Below are positions 23,740 to 31,029 of a stretch of 64,000 bases of DNA, one piece after another. Source of the stretch: SAR92 clade bacterium H231 (GTDB lineage Bacteria; Pseudomonadota; Gammaproteobacteria; Pseudomonadales; Porticoccaceae); NCBI GenBank assembly GCA_025153775.1, contig JAOALC010000003.1, positions 186,001 through 250,000 of the forward strand. The letters run 5' to 3'. The notes under the pieces were generated by a model, which was not told where the DNA came from, did not search any database, and saw only the letters and a program-made list of their open reading frames with translations. The first letter of the stretch is position 1. Each line of letters opens with the position of its first letter. A program made the position numbers and the translations under genes.

Positions 23740-24330
23740 TTGCATAGACTCTTAGCTGTAACTTTGTTGATAACTGGGCTCAGTGGCTGTACCTCTGGGC
23801 CAACCCCAAGTAAAGTCGCTCCCAATGGCGAATATATAGGCTGGTATTGCGAAGGTGATATCAGCTCTGATGAGCACTGGCGCTGTGACAAAAAGACCCT
23901 CAAAGAGGGTTTGCTAGTCACCACGGCCACTGCTGTTGAGGCGGTAGTTGAGTCAGCGTCTGAGCCTGCCAGCCCCGTTGCATCTGAGACCACCCCAGTA
24001 GCTGCCACCCCAGGCCCAACTGCGGATGCGGTTGATCCAGAGCCTCAGAGCTCTGCGCTGGAAGTGCAGGACTCCACTGATCCAACTTCTGGATATACTA
24101 TTCAGCTAGGCGCTTTCGACAGCCCGGAACAGGCCCAAACTGTTGTCGCTGGCCTCGGATTAGAGGGTGATATAAAGATCAGAGAAATCCTTTCCAGAGG
24201 CACAACCTTTTCCGTGATTCTAATGGGTCATTACTCCAGCCGCAGCCAGGCCAATGCAGTGGCTGAGACTCTAGGCATTAACTACTGGGTACGCTCAATG
24301 AGGTCTCTCGCCGATGCAGCAGCCCAGTGA
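23740..24330 (+). CDS. SPOR-domain lipoprotein
   Basis: This 196-residue protein has a lipoprotein signal peptide with lipobox Leu-Ser-Gly-Cys (Cys17), an Ala/Pro/Thr/Glu-rich linker (about 65-110) and a C-terminal SPOR domain (about 115-185, starting Tyr-Thr-Ile-Gln-Leu-Gly-Ala-Phe). SPOR domains bind denuded peptidoglycan at the septum. The start is TTG, since no other start precedes the hydrophobic segment. The gene overlaps msrC by 17 nt. Confidence 0.8.
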   Translation: MHRLLAVTLLITGLSGCTSGPTPSKVAPNGEYIGWYCEGDISSDEHWRCDKKTLKEGLLVTTATAVEAVVESASEPASPVASETTPVAATPGPTADAVDPEPQSSALEVQDSTDPTSGYTIQLGAFDSPEQAQTVVAGLGLEGDIKIREILSRGTTFSVILMGHYSSRSQANAVAETLGINYWVRSMRSLADAAAQ

Positions 24331-24844
24331 CAGATCCGTTAGTTCAAGACTAAAGGCATTTGCTGATTCTAAACCTGGAACTCCAAGCAAAAGTGCAGAG
24401 ACCGATTACGGGCTGATAAGCAAGCAGCTGGCGGGGTTAATTGATGGCGAGAGCGACCGTATAGCCAATCTGGCCAACTGCTCGGCACTGCTGTGGCAGG
24501 AGTTGTCTGGCATCAATTGGGTGGGTTTCTATCTACTTAAGCGCAATAGACTGATTCTGGGCCCATTTCAGGGCAAGCCGGCATGTACCAGAATTAACAT
24601 GGGTTCTGGCGTCTGTGGTACAGCAGCGACTATGGGTAAAACCGTGATTGTTGCCGATGTTCATCAGTTCCCTGGACATATTGCCTGCGATGCAGCCTCC
24701 AAGTCGGAGATTGTTGTGCCCATGATAAAAGATGGCCAGCTAATCGGCGTACTTGATATAGATAGCCCCAGCGTGGATCGTTTTGATCACCTCGATCAGC
24801 AGGGGCTTGAAAATTTGCTGCAGGTCTTAATTCCTCAGCTGTAA
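24314..24844 (+). CDS. msrC: Free methionine-(R)-sulfoxide reductase (GAF domain)
   Basis: This 176-residue GAF-fold enzyme reduces free methionine-(R)-sulfoxide. The three redox cysteines of the family are present: Cys91 (Ala-Cys-Thr-Arg-Ile), Cys101 (Gly-Val-Cys-Gly-Thr-Ala) and Cys125 (His-Ile-Ala-Cys-Asp-Ala). An N-terminal extension of about 25 residues precedes the domain. It arises from the overlap with the lipoprotein gene, and a later start is possible. Confidence 0.93.
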   Translation: MQQPSDRSVSSRLKAFADSKPGTPSKSAETDYGLISKQLAGLIDGESDRIANLANCSALLWQELSGINWVGFYLLKRNRLILGPFQGKPACTRINMGSGVCGTAATMGKTVIVADVHQFPGHIACDAASKSEIVVPMIKDGQLIGVLDIDSPSVDRFDHLDQQGLENLLQVLIPQL

Positions 24845-24888
24845 AACCTAAAACAACAAATGTAAGCCGAAGTATTCGGGGGAACACC

Positions 24889-25731
24889 ATGGAATATGCC
24901 AAACTACTGCCTGCGCCCTTAGTGTTTAAAGCTTTTAAATACACTGTCTATACATTATTGACTCTAAATATCTTTCTGTTTTACCAAGAGGAGAGCCTGG
25001 CCACAGCTCAGACTTTTAGCCAGGGTATTAGTCTGCAAAATATTATCCAAGGCTTTGCCGCAACCATTGATACTGCAGCCTGGGTTCTGTTGCTGTTGGT
25101 TTTTGAACTGGAAACCTCTCTCTTGGATGACCGAGTTTTGCGCAGGCCTGGGGTGCAGACCGCCTTTTTGGCTATTCGCGCCTTTTCCTATGGCTTTATT
25201 CTCTACGCCTGTTACGGCTACCTGAGCAAAATACTGCTGACTTACAATATATCTCCCTTTGAGGTTGCAGATGTCTGCTCTCTTGTAGGTCAGGGGTTTG
25301 CCAGTATCCACACCCTAGATGAGTACCCGCCTCTAGATGCGCAGAGCTGTAGCAGATTGGCAGAGGCTGGGCTCTACAAGTTAAATGGGCAGCAGCTGAT
25401 TGGCTCTGCCTCAGACTGGCGGGCGATTCAGTGGCTGGCCTGGGTGGATGTGATTAACTCTGTCACCTGGATTATAGTGGTGGTTGTTTTGGAAGTGGAT
25501 GTCTGGCTCCAGCTGCGTGGGCGTTTTTCAGGTTTGGTGATGGCTGTCAGCAAGTATTTTAAAATGGTTCTCTACAGTATTTTGCTTGCCGCCGCGGCCT
25601 ACTGGTGGCTGCTGGGGGATTTTCTTGATTTCTGGGACAGCTTTTTATGGATTGTGGCCTTCTTCTTTATTGAGCTAAACCTATTTCAGTGGCAGGCAGA
25701 GACAGAGGCGGAAGCCTCTGTGCCTACATAG
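24889..25731 (+). CDS. Multipass membrane protein of unknown function
   Basis: I do not recognise this 280-residue protein. Six or so hydrophobic segments are visible (about 15-32, 60-77, 95-118, 183-200, 225-242 and 248-268). A soluble loop of about 60 residues lies between helices 3 and 4, containing Cys-Ser-Leu-Val and Ser-Cys-Ser-Arg. Several Glu/Asp residues lie within or next to helices (Val-Leu-Glu-Val-Asp-Val-Trp, Phe-Glu-Leu-Glu-Thr). Its 3' end overlaps the convergent thioesterase gene by 8 nt. Confidence 0.7.
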   Translation: MEYAKLLPAPLVFKAFKYTVYTLLTLNIFLFYQEESLATAQTFSQGISLQNIIQGFAATIDTAAWVLLLLVFELETSLLDDRVLRRPGVQTAFLAIRAFSYGFILYACYGYLSKILLTYNISPFEVADVCSLVGQGFASIHTLDEYPPLDAQSCSRLAEAGLYKLNGQQLIGSASDWRAIQWLAWVDVINSVTWIIVVVVLEVDVWLQLRGRFSGLVMAVSKYFKMVLYSILLAAAAYWWLLGDFLDFWDSFLWIVAFFFIELNLFQWQAETEAEASVPT

Positions 25732-26152
25732 GAATAATTGCCAGAATAAGCTTGGCCAGGCAGGTTAGTTTGCCCTCTTCATTCTCTAGGCGAATCTCCC
25801 AGACATGTGAGCGCCTCCCCAGGTGAACAGGGCGCGCTGTGCCCACTACTAGACCAGAGGTTACTGGGCGCAAATGGGTTGCACTGACTTCCTGCCCCAG
25901 ACATTTGAATTTAGCCATATCAATGACATGGGCACCGGCGACGCTACCCAGAGTCTCTGCAAGCACCACATTGGCACCGCCGTGCACTACCTTGTAGGGT
26001 TGAAAGGTGCGGTGATCAGCGGGCATGGTGCCACGCAAGAAATCGTCGCCCACTTCAATGATATTAATATCCAGATGCTCGCCAATGGTGCCCGAGTTCA
26101 TTGGGCCATTGATCTGCTCCATATCGGGGACGCGGTGCCAGATGCTGCTCAT
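25724..26152 (-). CDS. Hotdog-fold thioesterase (MenI/YdiI-like)
   Basis: This 142-residue PaaI/YdiI-type acyl-CoA thioesterase has the hotdog helix motif Val-Val-His-Gly-Gly-Ala-Asn-Val-Val-Leu-Ala-Glu-Thr-Leu-Gly (about 55-69), with the catalytic Glu. The substrate is unknown. Candidates are aromatic or fatty acyl-CoA. It lies 40 nt downstream of ettA on the same strand. Confidence 0.88.
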   Translation of the reverse strand: MSSIWHRVPDMEQINGPMNSGTIGEHLDINIIEVGDDFLRGTMPADHRTFQPYKVVHGGANVVLAETLGSVAGAHVIDMAKFKCLGQEVSATHLRPVTSGLVVGTARPVHLGRRSHVWEIRLENEEGKLTCLAKLILAIIPM

Positions 26153-26192
26153 AGTCTTTCCTTTTTATTGGGCTCTCTGTCCCGGCGGTTGG

Positions 26193-27857
26193 TCAGGATT
26201 TTAGTCGCTTGTGCTTCACTCGTTTTGGCTGAGCATCCTCACCTTTGCGGGCAATAAAGTCCTCGTGATATTCACTGTAATTACCCTCGAAGAACACCAC
26301 TTCGCTATTGTCCTCGTAGGCCAAAATATGAGTGGCAATTCGATCCAGGAACCAGCGGTCGTGGGATATAACTAATACGCAGCCAGGGAAAGAAAGGACC
26401 GCTTCTTCCAGAGCGCGCAGGGTTTCAATATCCAGATCATTGGAGGGTTCATCGAGCAGCAGAACATTGGCTCCCTGCTTGAGCGTATTGGCCAGATGCA
26501 AACGACCTCGCTCACCACCGGACAGCTCACCAACCCGCTTCTGCTGATCATTGCCCTTAAAATTAAAGCGACCGGCATAGGCGCGTGAAGACACCTCATA
26601 GTTGCCAATCTTGAGAATATCATGGCCTCCAGAGATTGCTTCCCAAACGCTGTGGCTATCATCCAGAGCATCTCGACTCTGTTCAACATAGGCCACCTTT
26701 ACTGACTCACCCAGGCTGATAGTTCCGCTGTCTGGCTGCTCAGTGCCGGCGATCATGCGGAACAGAGTAGATTTACCAGCCCCGTTGCCACCGATAATAC
26801 CTACTACGGAAGCTTTGGGAATAGACAGCGACAGGTCTTCAATCAGCAACTCATTGCCAAAGCCCTTGCTGACTTTATCCAGTACGATCACCTTGTCACC
26901 CAGGCGCTCACCAGGAGCAATATAGATTTCATTGGTTTCGTTACGCGCCTGAAACTCTTGGGAATTCAGCTCATCAAAACGGGCCAGACGGGCTTTGTTC
27001 TTGGCCTGTCGGCCCTTGGGATTTTGACGCACCCACTCCAGTTCCTGTCTGATGGCTCGCTGACGGGAGACCTCCTGCTTGGATTCGGTTTCAAGACGCT
27101 TACCCTTGGCCTCTAGCCATGTGGAGTAATTGCCCTCATAGGGAATACCGCGACCCCGGTCCAGTTCGAGAATCCAGCCGGCCACATTGTCGAGAAAATA
27201 GCGATCGTGAGTCACAGCCACAACCGTACCGGAAAACTCTTCTAGGAATTTTTCCAGCCAGAATACGGATTCTGCATCCAGGTGGTTGGTAGGCTCGTCG
27301 AGCAATAGCATATCCGGGCGCGAAAGCAGCAGGCGACAGAGTGCAACACGGCGTTTTTCACCACCGGACAGGGAGGTCACATTGGCATCCCAGGGTGGCA
27401 GGCGCAGTGCATCTGCGGCCACGTCTAGCGCATGATCCAGATTATGAGCATCCCAGGCCTCAATAATAGCCTCCAGCTCACCCTGTTTTTTAGCCAGGGC
27501 ATCAAAATCTGCGTCGGGCTCTGCATAGTCCAAATAAACCTGATCCAGACCCCGCAGTGCATCCACAGCTTCGCGCATGCCGTCTTCAACATTGCCACGC
27601 ACATCTTTTTCGGCATCCAGCTGAGGTTCCTGCGCCAGATAGCCGATCTTAATGCCGGGCATAGGTCGCGCCTCACCCTGAATATCAGTGTCCAGTGCGG
27701 CCATAATTTTCAACAAAGTGGATTTACCGGCACCGTTCAGACCCAGCACACCAATCTTTGCACCGGGGAAAAATGACAGAGAGACATCTTTGAGAATTTC
27801 GCGCTTTGGGGGAACAATTTTGCTCACCCGGTTCATCGTGTATACGTATTGTGCCAT
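26193..27857 (-). CDS. ettA: Energy-dependent translational throttle protein EttA
   Basis: This 554-residue ABC-F ATPase binds the ribosomal E site and gates the first elongation step according to ATP level. It has two ABC domains: Walker A Gly-Leu-Asn-Gly-Ala-Gly-Lys-Ser-Thr near 38 and Gly-Gly-Asn-Gly-Ala-Gly-Lys-Ser-Thr near 356. Both Leu-Ser-Gly-Gly-Glu signatures, the arm insertion and the linker with Arg-Gln-Asn-Pro-Lys-Gly-Arg-Gln are present. The N terminus (Ala-Gln-Tyr-Val-Tyr-Thr-Met) is diagnostic of EttA. A second ABC-F gene (yheS) lies at 33953. Confidence 0.97.
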   Translation of the reverse strand: MAQYVYTMNRVSKIVPPKREILKDVSLSFFPGAKIGVLGLNGAGKSTLLKIMAALDTDIQGEARPMPGIKIGYLAQEPQLDAEKDVRGNVEDGMREAVDALRGLDQVYLDYAEPDADFDALAKKQGELEAIIEAWDAHNLDHALDVAADALRLPPWDANVTSLSGGEKRRVALCRLLLSRPDMLLLDEPTNHLDAESVFWLEKFLEEFSGTVVAVTHDRYFLDNVAGWILELDRGRGIPYEGNYSTWLEAKGKRLETESKQEVSRQRAIRQELEWVRQNPKGRQAKNKARLARFDELNSQEFQARNETNEIYIAPGERLGDKVIVLDKVSKGFGNELLIEDLSLSIPKASVVGIIGGNGAGKSTLFRMIAGTEQPDSGTISLGESVKVAYVEQSRDALDDSHSVWEAISGGHDILKIGNYEVSSRAYAGRFNFKGNDQQKRVGELSGGERGRLHLANTLKQGANVLLLDEPSNDLDIETLRALEEAVLSFPGCVLVISHDRWFLDRIATHILAYEDNSEVVFFEGNYSEYHEDFIARKGEDAQPKRVKHKRLKS

Positions 27858-28081
27858 GGAGATAACTATAGGTTATTAAGAAGTGAATTAAGTGCAAAGC
27901 CTATGTTTTGAAGCTGTTGCTAAAACGTACGCCATTCTAGCTGAAAGCGGTGGGATAAAGAATCAGCTGGGATAAAAACAATAGATTTAATACGCCTAAA
28001 TTATTCAAAAGTGGATATAAATCAACAGGTTAGGTGGTTTTATTCGTAGAAATAACATGTTAGGGTCAGACCGCTTTATTC

Positions 28082-28138
28082 ATGAGCGAGCAACAAATCA
28101 ACGAAAGTAAATTTCACAAATATGGGGTTTCAACATGA
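28082..28138 (+). CDS. Possible 18-residue leader peptide
   Basis: A short frame MSEQQINESKFHKYGVST ends in a TGA that overlaps the next gene's ATG (ATGA). This is the usual form of translational coupling. No strong ribosome binding site precedes it (AGGG is too far away). The rest of the gap 27858-28081 is AT-rich and holds nothing else that I recognise. Confidence 0.3.
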   Translation: MSEQQINESKFHKYGVST

Positions 28139-28452
28139 ATGCTTTAAAAATCATACGTCTGATAGTTCTGGCCGTTGCGGTTGTAGGCGCGTTTGTAGCT
28201 ATTCCTGAGGCTGCTTTAATTATGGCGGTTCTGGGTTTGGTTATGGGCGTGATGGGTGATCTGGCCGATAGTAGTAACAGAACCTATATGCTGGTATTTG
28301 TTGTCACTCTGGCAACGGTTTCCGGCGCTGCCGGACCTCTGCCAGTAATAGGCGGTCCAATCAGCGATATTATGGGTAATCTCAGTACCATTATGAATGC
28401 CGCAGCTCTGGGCATTATTCTAAACGCCATCAAAGAGCGTGTAATGGAGTAA
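28135..28452 (+). CDS. Small hydrophobic membrane protein
   Basis: This 105-residue protein is almost wholly hydrophobic, with about three helices (8-24, 28-42 and 52-72) and a short amphipathic C terminus. A GGGG site lies 7 nt before the ATG. A strong intrinsic terminator follows, so the gene is probably transcribed alone. I do not recognise the family with confidence and propose no function. Confidence 0.75.
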   Translation: MNALKIIRLIVLAVAVVGAFVAIPEAALIMAVLGLVMGVMGDLADSSNRTYMLVFVVTLATVSGAAGPLPVIGGPISDIMGNLSTIMNAAALGIILNAIKERVME

Positions 28453-28467
28453 CAGCCATTGTGGGGA

Positions 28468-28497
28468 AAGCCCGGGTGTCAGTGCCCGGGCTTTTTT
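28468..28497 (+). terminator. Intrinsic terminator
   Basis: A GC-rich stem AAGCCCGGG/CCCGGGCTT with an 8-nt loop is followed by a T-run on the plus strand. It closes the 28135 gene. Confidence 0.92.
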
Positions 28498-28574
28498 ATA
28501 CCCGGAAGATTCTTGAATAGCCTCAGTTTGCCCTCTATGTTTAAAACTCAATAAATAAACTTAGGAGACAGTGG

Positions 28575-29000
28575 ATGTTTAAGCAAACCTTGTTGGCCAC
28601 GGTGGCAGTATTTGTTCTGTGGTCTGTCATAGATTTTTTAGTGCATGGCGTATTGCTTCACTCCGCCTACCAAGAGACGCTGCATCTGTGGAGGCCCGAA
28701 GACCAGATGCATGCATTACTGATGTCCGCCGTGACATTGTTCTTTGGTTTTACGCTGATAGTTACCTACGGCTACTATGTGGTTCCCAAGTCATTGGCAA
28801 CAGGCCTTGGGTTCGGCGTTGTCCTTGGTATTGGCGTGGGTGCGCTGACCGGTCTGGGGTCCTTTGCCTATATGCCGATACCCCTTTATCTCGCCCTAGC
28901 CTGGTGCCTGGTCAATTTTGTCAAAATAGCACTGGCTGGATTGATTGCTGGGCAGTTGATAAAAGAGCCCGCCACAGAAGTTGGCGGCAGCTCCTTTTAG
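28575..29000 (+). CDS. Conserved small membrane protein
   Basis: This 141-residue protein has four predicted helices (about 5-25, 48-68, 76-98 and 100-125). A His/Trp-rich loop lies between helices 1 and 2 (Leu-His-Leu-Trp-Arg-Pro-Glu-Asp). GGAG lies about 10 nt before the ATG. It resembles uncharacterised membrane proteins of marine gammaproteobacteria. No function can be proposed. Confidence 0.7.
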   Translation: MFKQTLLATVAVFVLWSVIDFLVHGVLLHSAYQETLHLWRPEDQMHALLMSAVTLFFGFTLIVTYGYYVVPKSLATGLGFGVVLGIGVGALTGLGSFAYMPIPLYLALAWCLVNFVKIALAGLIAGQLIKEPATEVGGSSF

Positions 29001-29069
29001 ACTGAGGTCATGGTCACTGCTGGGCACAGGTGAGCAATTAAGTCTGGACCCAGCACCACAATCATCGAT

Positions 29070-30302
29070 TTAGTCCAGCAGAGTAAAACTCATACCTGCA
29101 TGGTTATTGAGGCGGTCGATTAGCAGGTCGCCCATGGCGGTGGAGGGTGTCCAGAAACCACCGGCTTTATCTTCCTTGTCTAGGTCAAAGGCCAAGCAGA
29201 GCCCTGCCTGAGCAAGCATTTTTGCTGTGCAGCCATAGCCTGGGTCGCGATCGCCAGTCACCTTGGCTGTCAGTTTGTCACCTTTATCATTTTTGCCCAT
29301 TAACTCAATATCAAAGAAGCCGTTGAGCTGGTCCTGCAGGCTGGGCCCTTCGCCTGGTTTGGGAAGTACAAATTTATTCATTAGATTACGGATTGGATCA
29401 AGAATCATACTGCCAGCAAAGGCAGCTAGGCCAGCTGTCAGGGCTATGGCTTTTATTCTACCGCCATTGCCTGCGCCAGTTAGCATGGCTTCCCCGTAGC
29501 TAAAATCTTTTCCGAAGGCCATGCGGCGCAATGTATTAGAGCGCAGAACCACCCGGGCATTAATGGCTTCCATAATAAAAGGCGCGGACCAGCTACCAAA
29601 GTCAGAATCGTAGGTCGGGCCCTTAACACTGGTCTGTTTAATGCTGTAGCTGTGCTTCTCTGGGCACAGAATATAGGGGTTGGCCATCTCTCTGCGCACC
29701 TGAGGATCAGCCTTGGCTGCGACAATCATCTCCGCCATGCTGGCAATAGTGCCGCCGGAGGCACCGCCCTTCATAGCTTTGACACGCAGTCTCACCTGAT
29801 TGAAATATTTGCCAAATTGCTTTTTGCCTTCGCGCTGCAAAAAGTGATTACCCAGATCAGAGGGAATAGAATCAAAACCACAGCAGTTGACGATTCGTGC
29901 GCCAGACTTTTTAGCAGTTTTTTCATACTTGAGGATCATCTGCTTGATCCAGTAGGCTTCACCGGTTAAGTCGCAGTAATCATTGCCATTTTCAGCACAG
30001 ACCTTAACCAGGGTTTCGCCATAGAGGACATAGGGCCCCACTGTGCTAACAATGACTCTAGATTTTTTGCACATATCTTCTAGGGCCGGTTGGTCCATAG
30101 AGTCTGCAACAATAATAGGCAGCTTGGCTGCACCTTCACCCAGGGAGCTGCGCAGCTCATTGAGCTTAGCTTCTGAGCGGCCAGCGATAGCCCATTTAAT
30201 TTTTCGGCTCAGCCCTATATGGGTAAATAGGTATTCGGTGAGTATTTGGCCGACAAAACTGGTGGCGCCAAAAATAACAAGGTCAAATTTCTTAGTAGCC
30301 AT
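29070..30302 (-). CDS. Saccharopine dehydrogenase-like oxidoreductase
   Basis: This 410-residue protein has an N-terminal Rossmann motif (Phe-Gly-Ala-Thr-Ser-Phe-Val-Gly, about 11-18). The layout is that of the saccharopine dehydrogenase/trans-acting enoyl reductase family, with Val-Ser-Thr-Val-Gly-Pro-Tyr and Cys-Cys-Gly-Phe-Asp-Ser-Ile-Pro-Ser-Asp motifs. Family members reduce lipid intermediates in mycobacteria. The substrate here is unknown. It is divergent from the GST gene with a 77-nt gap. Confidence 0.85.
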   Translation of the reverse strand: MATKKFDLVIFGATSFVGQILTEYLFTHIGLSRKIKWAIAGRSEAKLNELRSSLGEGAAKLPIIVADSMDQPALEDMCKKSRVIVSTVGPYVLYGETLVKVCAENGNDYCDLTGEAYWIKQMILKYEKTAKKSGARIVNCCGFDSIPSDLGNHFLQREGKKQFGKYFNQVRLRVKAMKGGASGGTIASMAEMIVAAKADPQVRREMANPYILCPEKHSYSIKQTSVKGPTYDSDFGSWSAPFIMEAINARVVLRSNTLRRMAFGKDFSYGEAMLTGAGNGGRIKAIALTAGLAAFAGSMILDPIRNLMNKFVLPKPGEGPSLQDQLNGFFDIELMGKNDKGDKLTAKVTGDRDPGYGCTAKMLAQAGLCLAFDLDKEDKAGGFWTPSTAMGDLLIDRLNNHAGMSFTLLD

Positions 30303-30379
30303 TGGTAGTATTTTTTCCTGAAATGCTGATTTATAGTGTTGGTTATTATTCTGTTATTGGTTCGAGTGAGCCCATTAAA

Positions 30380-31012
30380 ATGCCGCCAGTTCTCTACTCT
30401 TTTCGCCGCTGCCCCTATGCTATAAGGGCGCGTATCTGCCTGCATTACGCGAGTATAACTGTAGAACTGCGGGAAGTCTTTCTCGCTGACAAACCAGAGG
30501 CCATGTTGGCCCTATCGAGCAAGGGAACTGTGCCTGTACTTCAGCTGGCAGATCAGGTTTTAGATGAGAGCATTGATCTGATGTATTGGGCATTAAGTCA
30601 ATCGGACCCGGATGACTGGCTGCGGCAGGAGCTACAACAGCAGACCCTATCATTAATCGAAGAGAATGACGGCTCCTTTAAAACGCACCTTGATCACTAC
30701 AAATACTGGGACAGATACCCAGCTGAGCCCCAGGCCTTTTATCGCCAGCAGGCCGAGCAATTTCTGGGTAGGCTAGAGGGACTTTTGGAAACCAACTCTT
30801 TTCTGCTGACCGATGCACCGACAGTGGCGGATATTGCTATTTTTCCTTTTATCCGCCAGTTCGCCTTTGTGGATAAACATTGGTTTGATCAGGCGCCCTA
30901 TGGTCATTTGCAGAGATGGTTGGATTACTTTCTAAATTCACGCCTGTTTACAGCCATTATGGATAAATCACCAGCCTGGCAGCCAGGGGATAAGCCGAAG
31001 CTATTCCCCTAG
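30380..31012 (+). CDS. Glutathione S-transferase-like protein
   Basis: This 210-residue protein has an N-terminal thioredoxin-fold domain (Tyr-Ser-Phe-Arg-Arg-Cys-Pro-Tyr-Ala at about 6-14, Gly-Thr-Val-Pro-Val-Leu, Glu-Ser) and a helical C-terminal domain with the Asp-Ile-Ala-Ile-Phe-Pro-Phe N-capping box. The ATG at 30380 is chosen over an upstream frame from 30302 because it matches the domain start. Its specific role is unknown. It ends 17 nt from the convergent M6 peptidase gene. Confidence 0.88.
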   Translation: MPPVLYSFRRCPYAIRARICLHYASITVELREVFLADKPEAMLALSSKGTVPVLQLADQVLDESIDLMYWALSQSDPDDWLRQELQQQTLSLIEENDGSFKTHLDHYKYWDRYPAEPQAFYRQQAEQFLGRLEGLLETNSFLLTDAPTVADIAIFPFIRQFAFVDKHWFDQAPYGHLQRWLDYFLNSRLFTAIMDKSPAWQPGDKPKLFP

Positions 31013-31029
31013 CTGGTGGAGGACGATAC

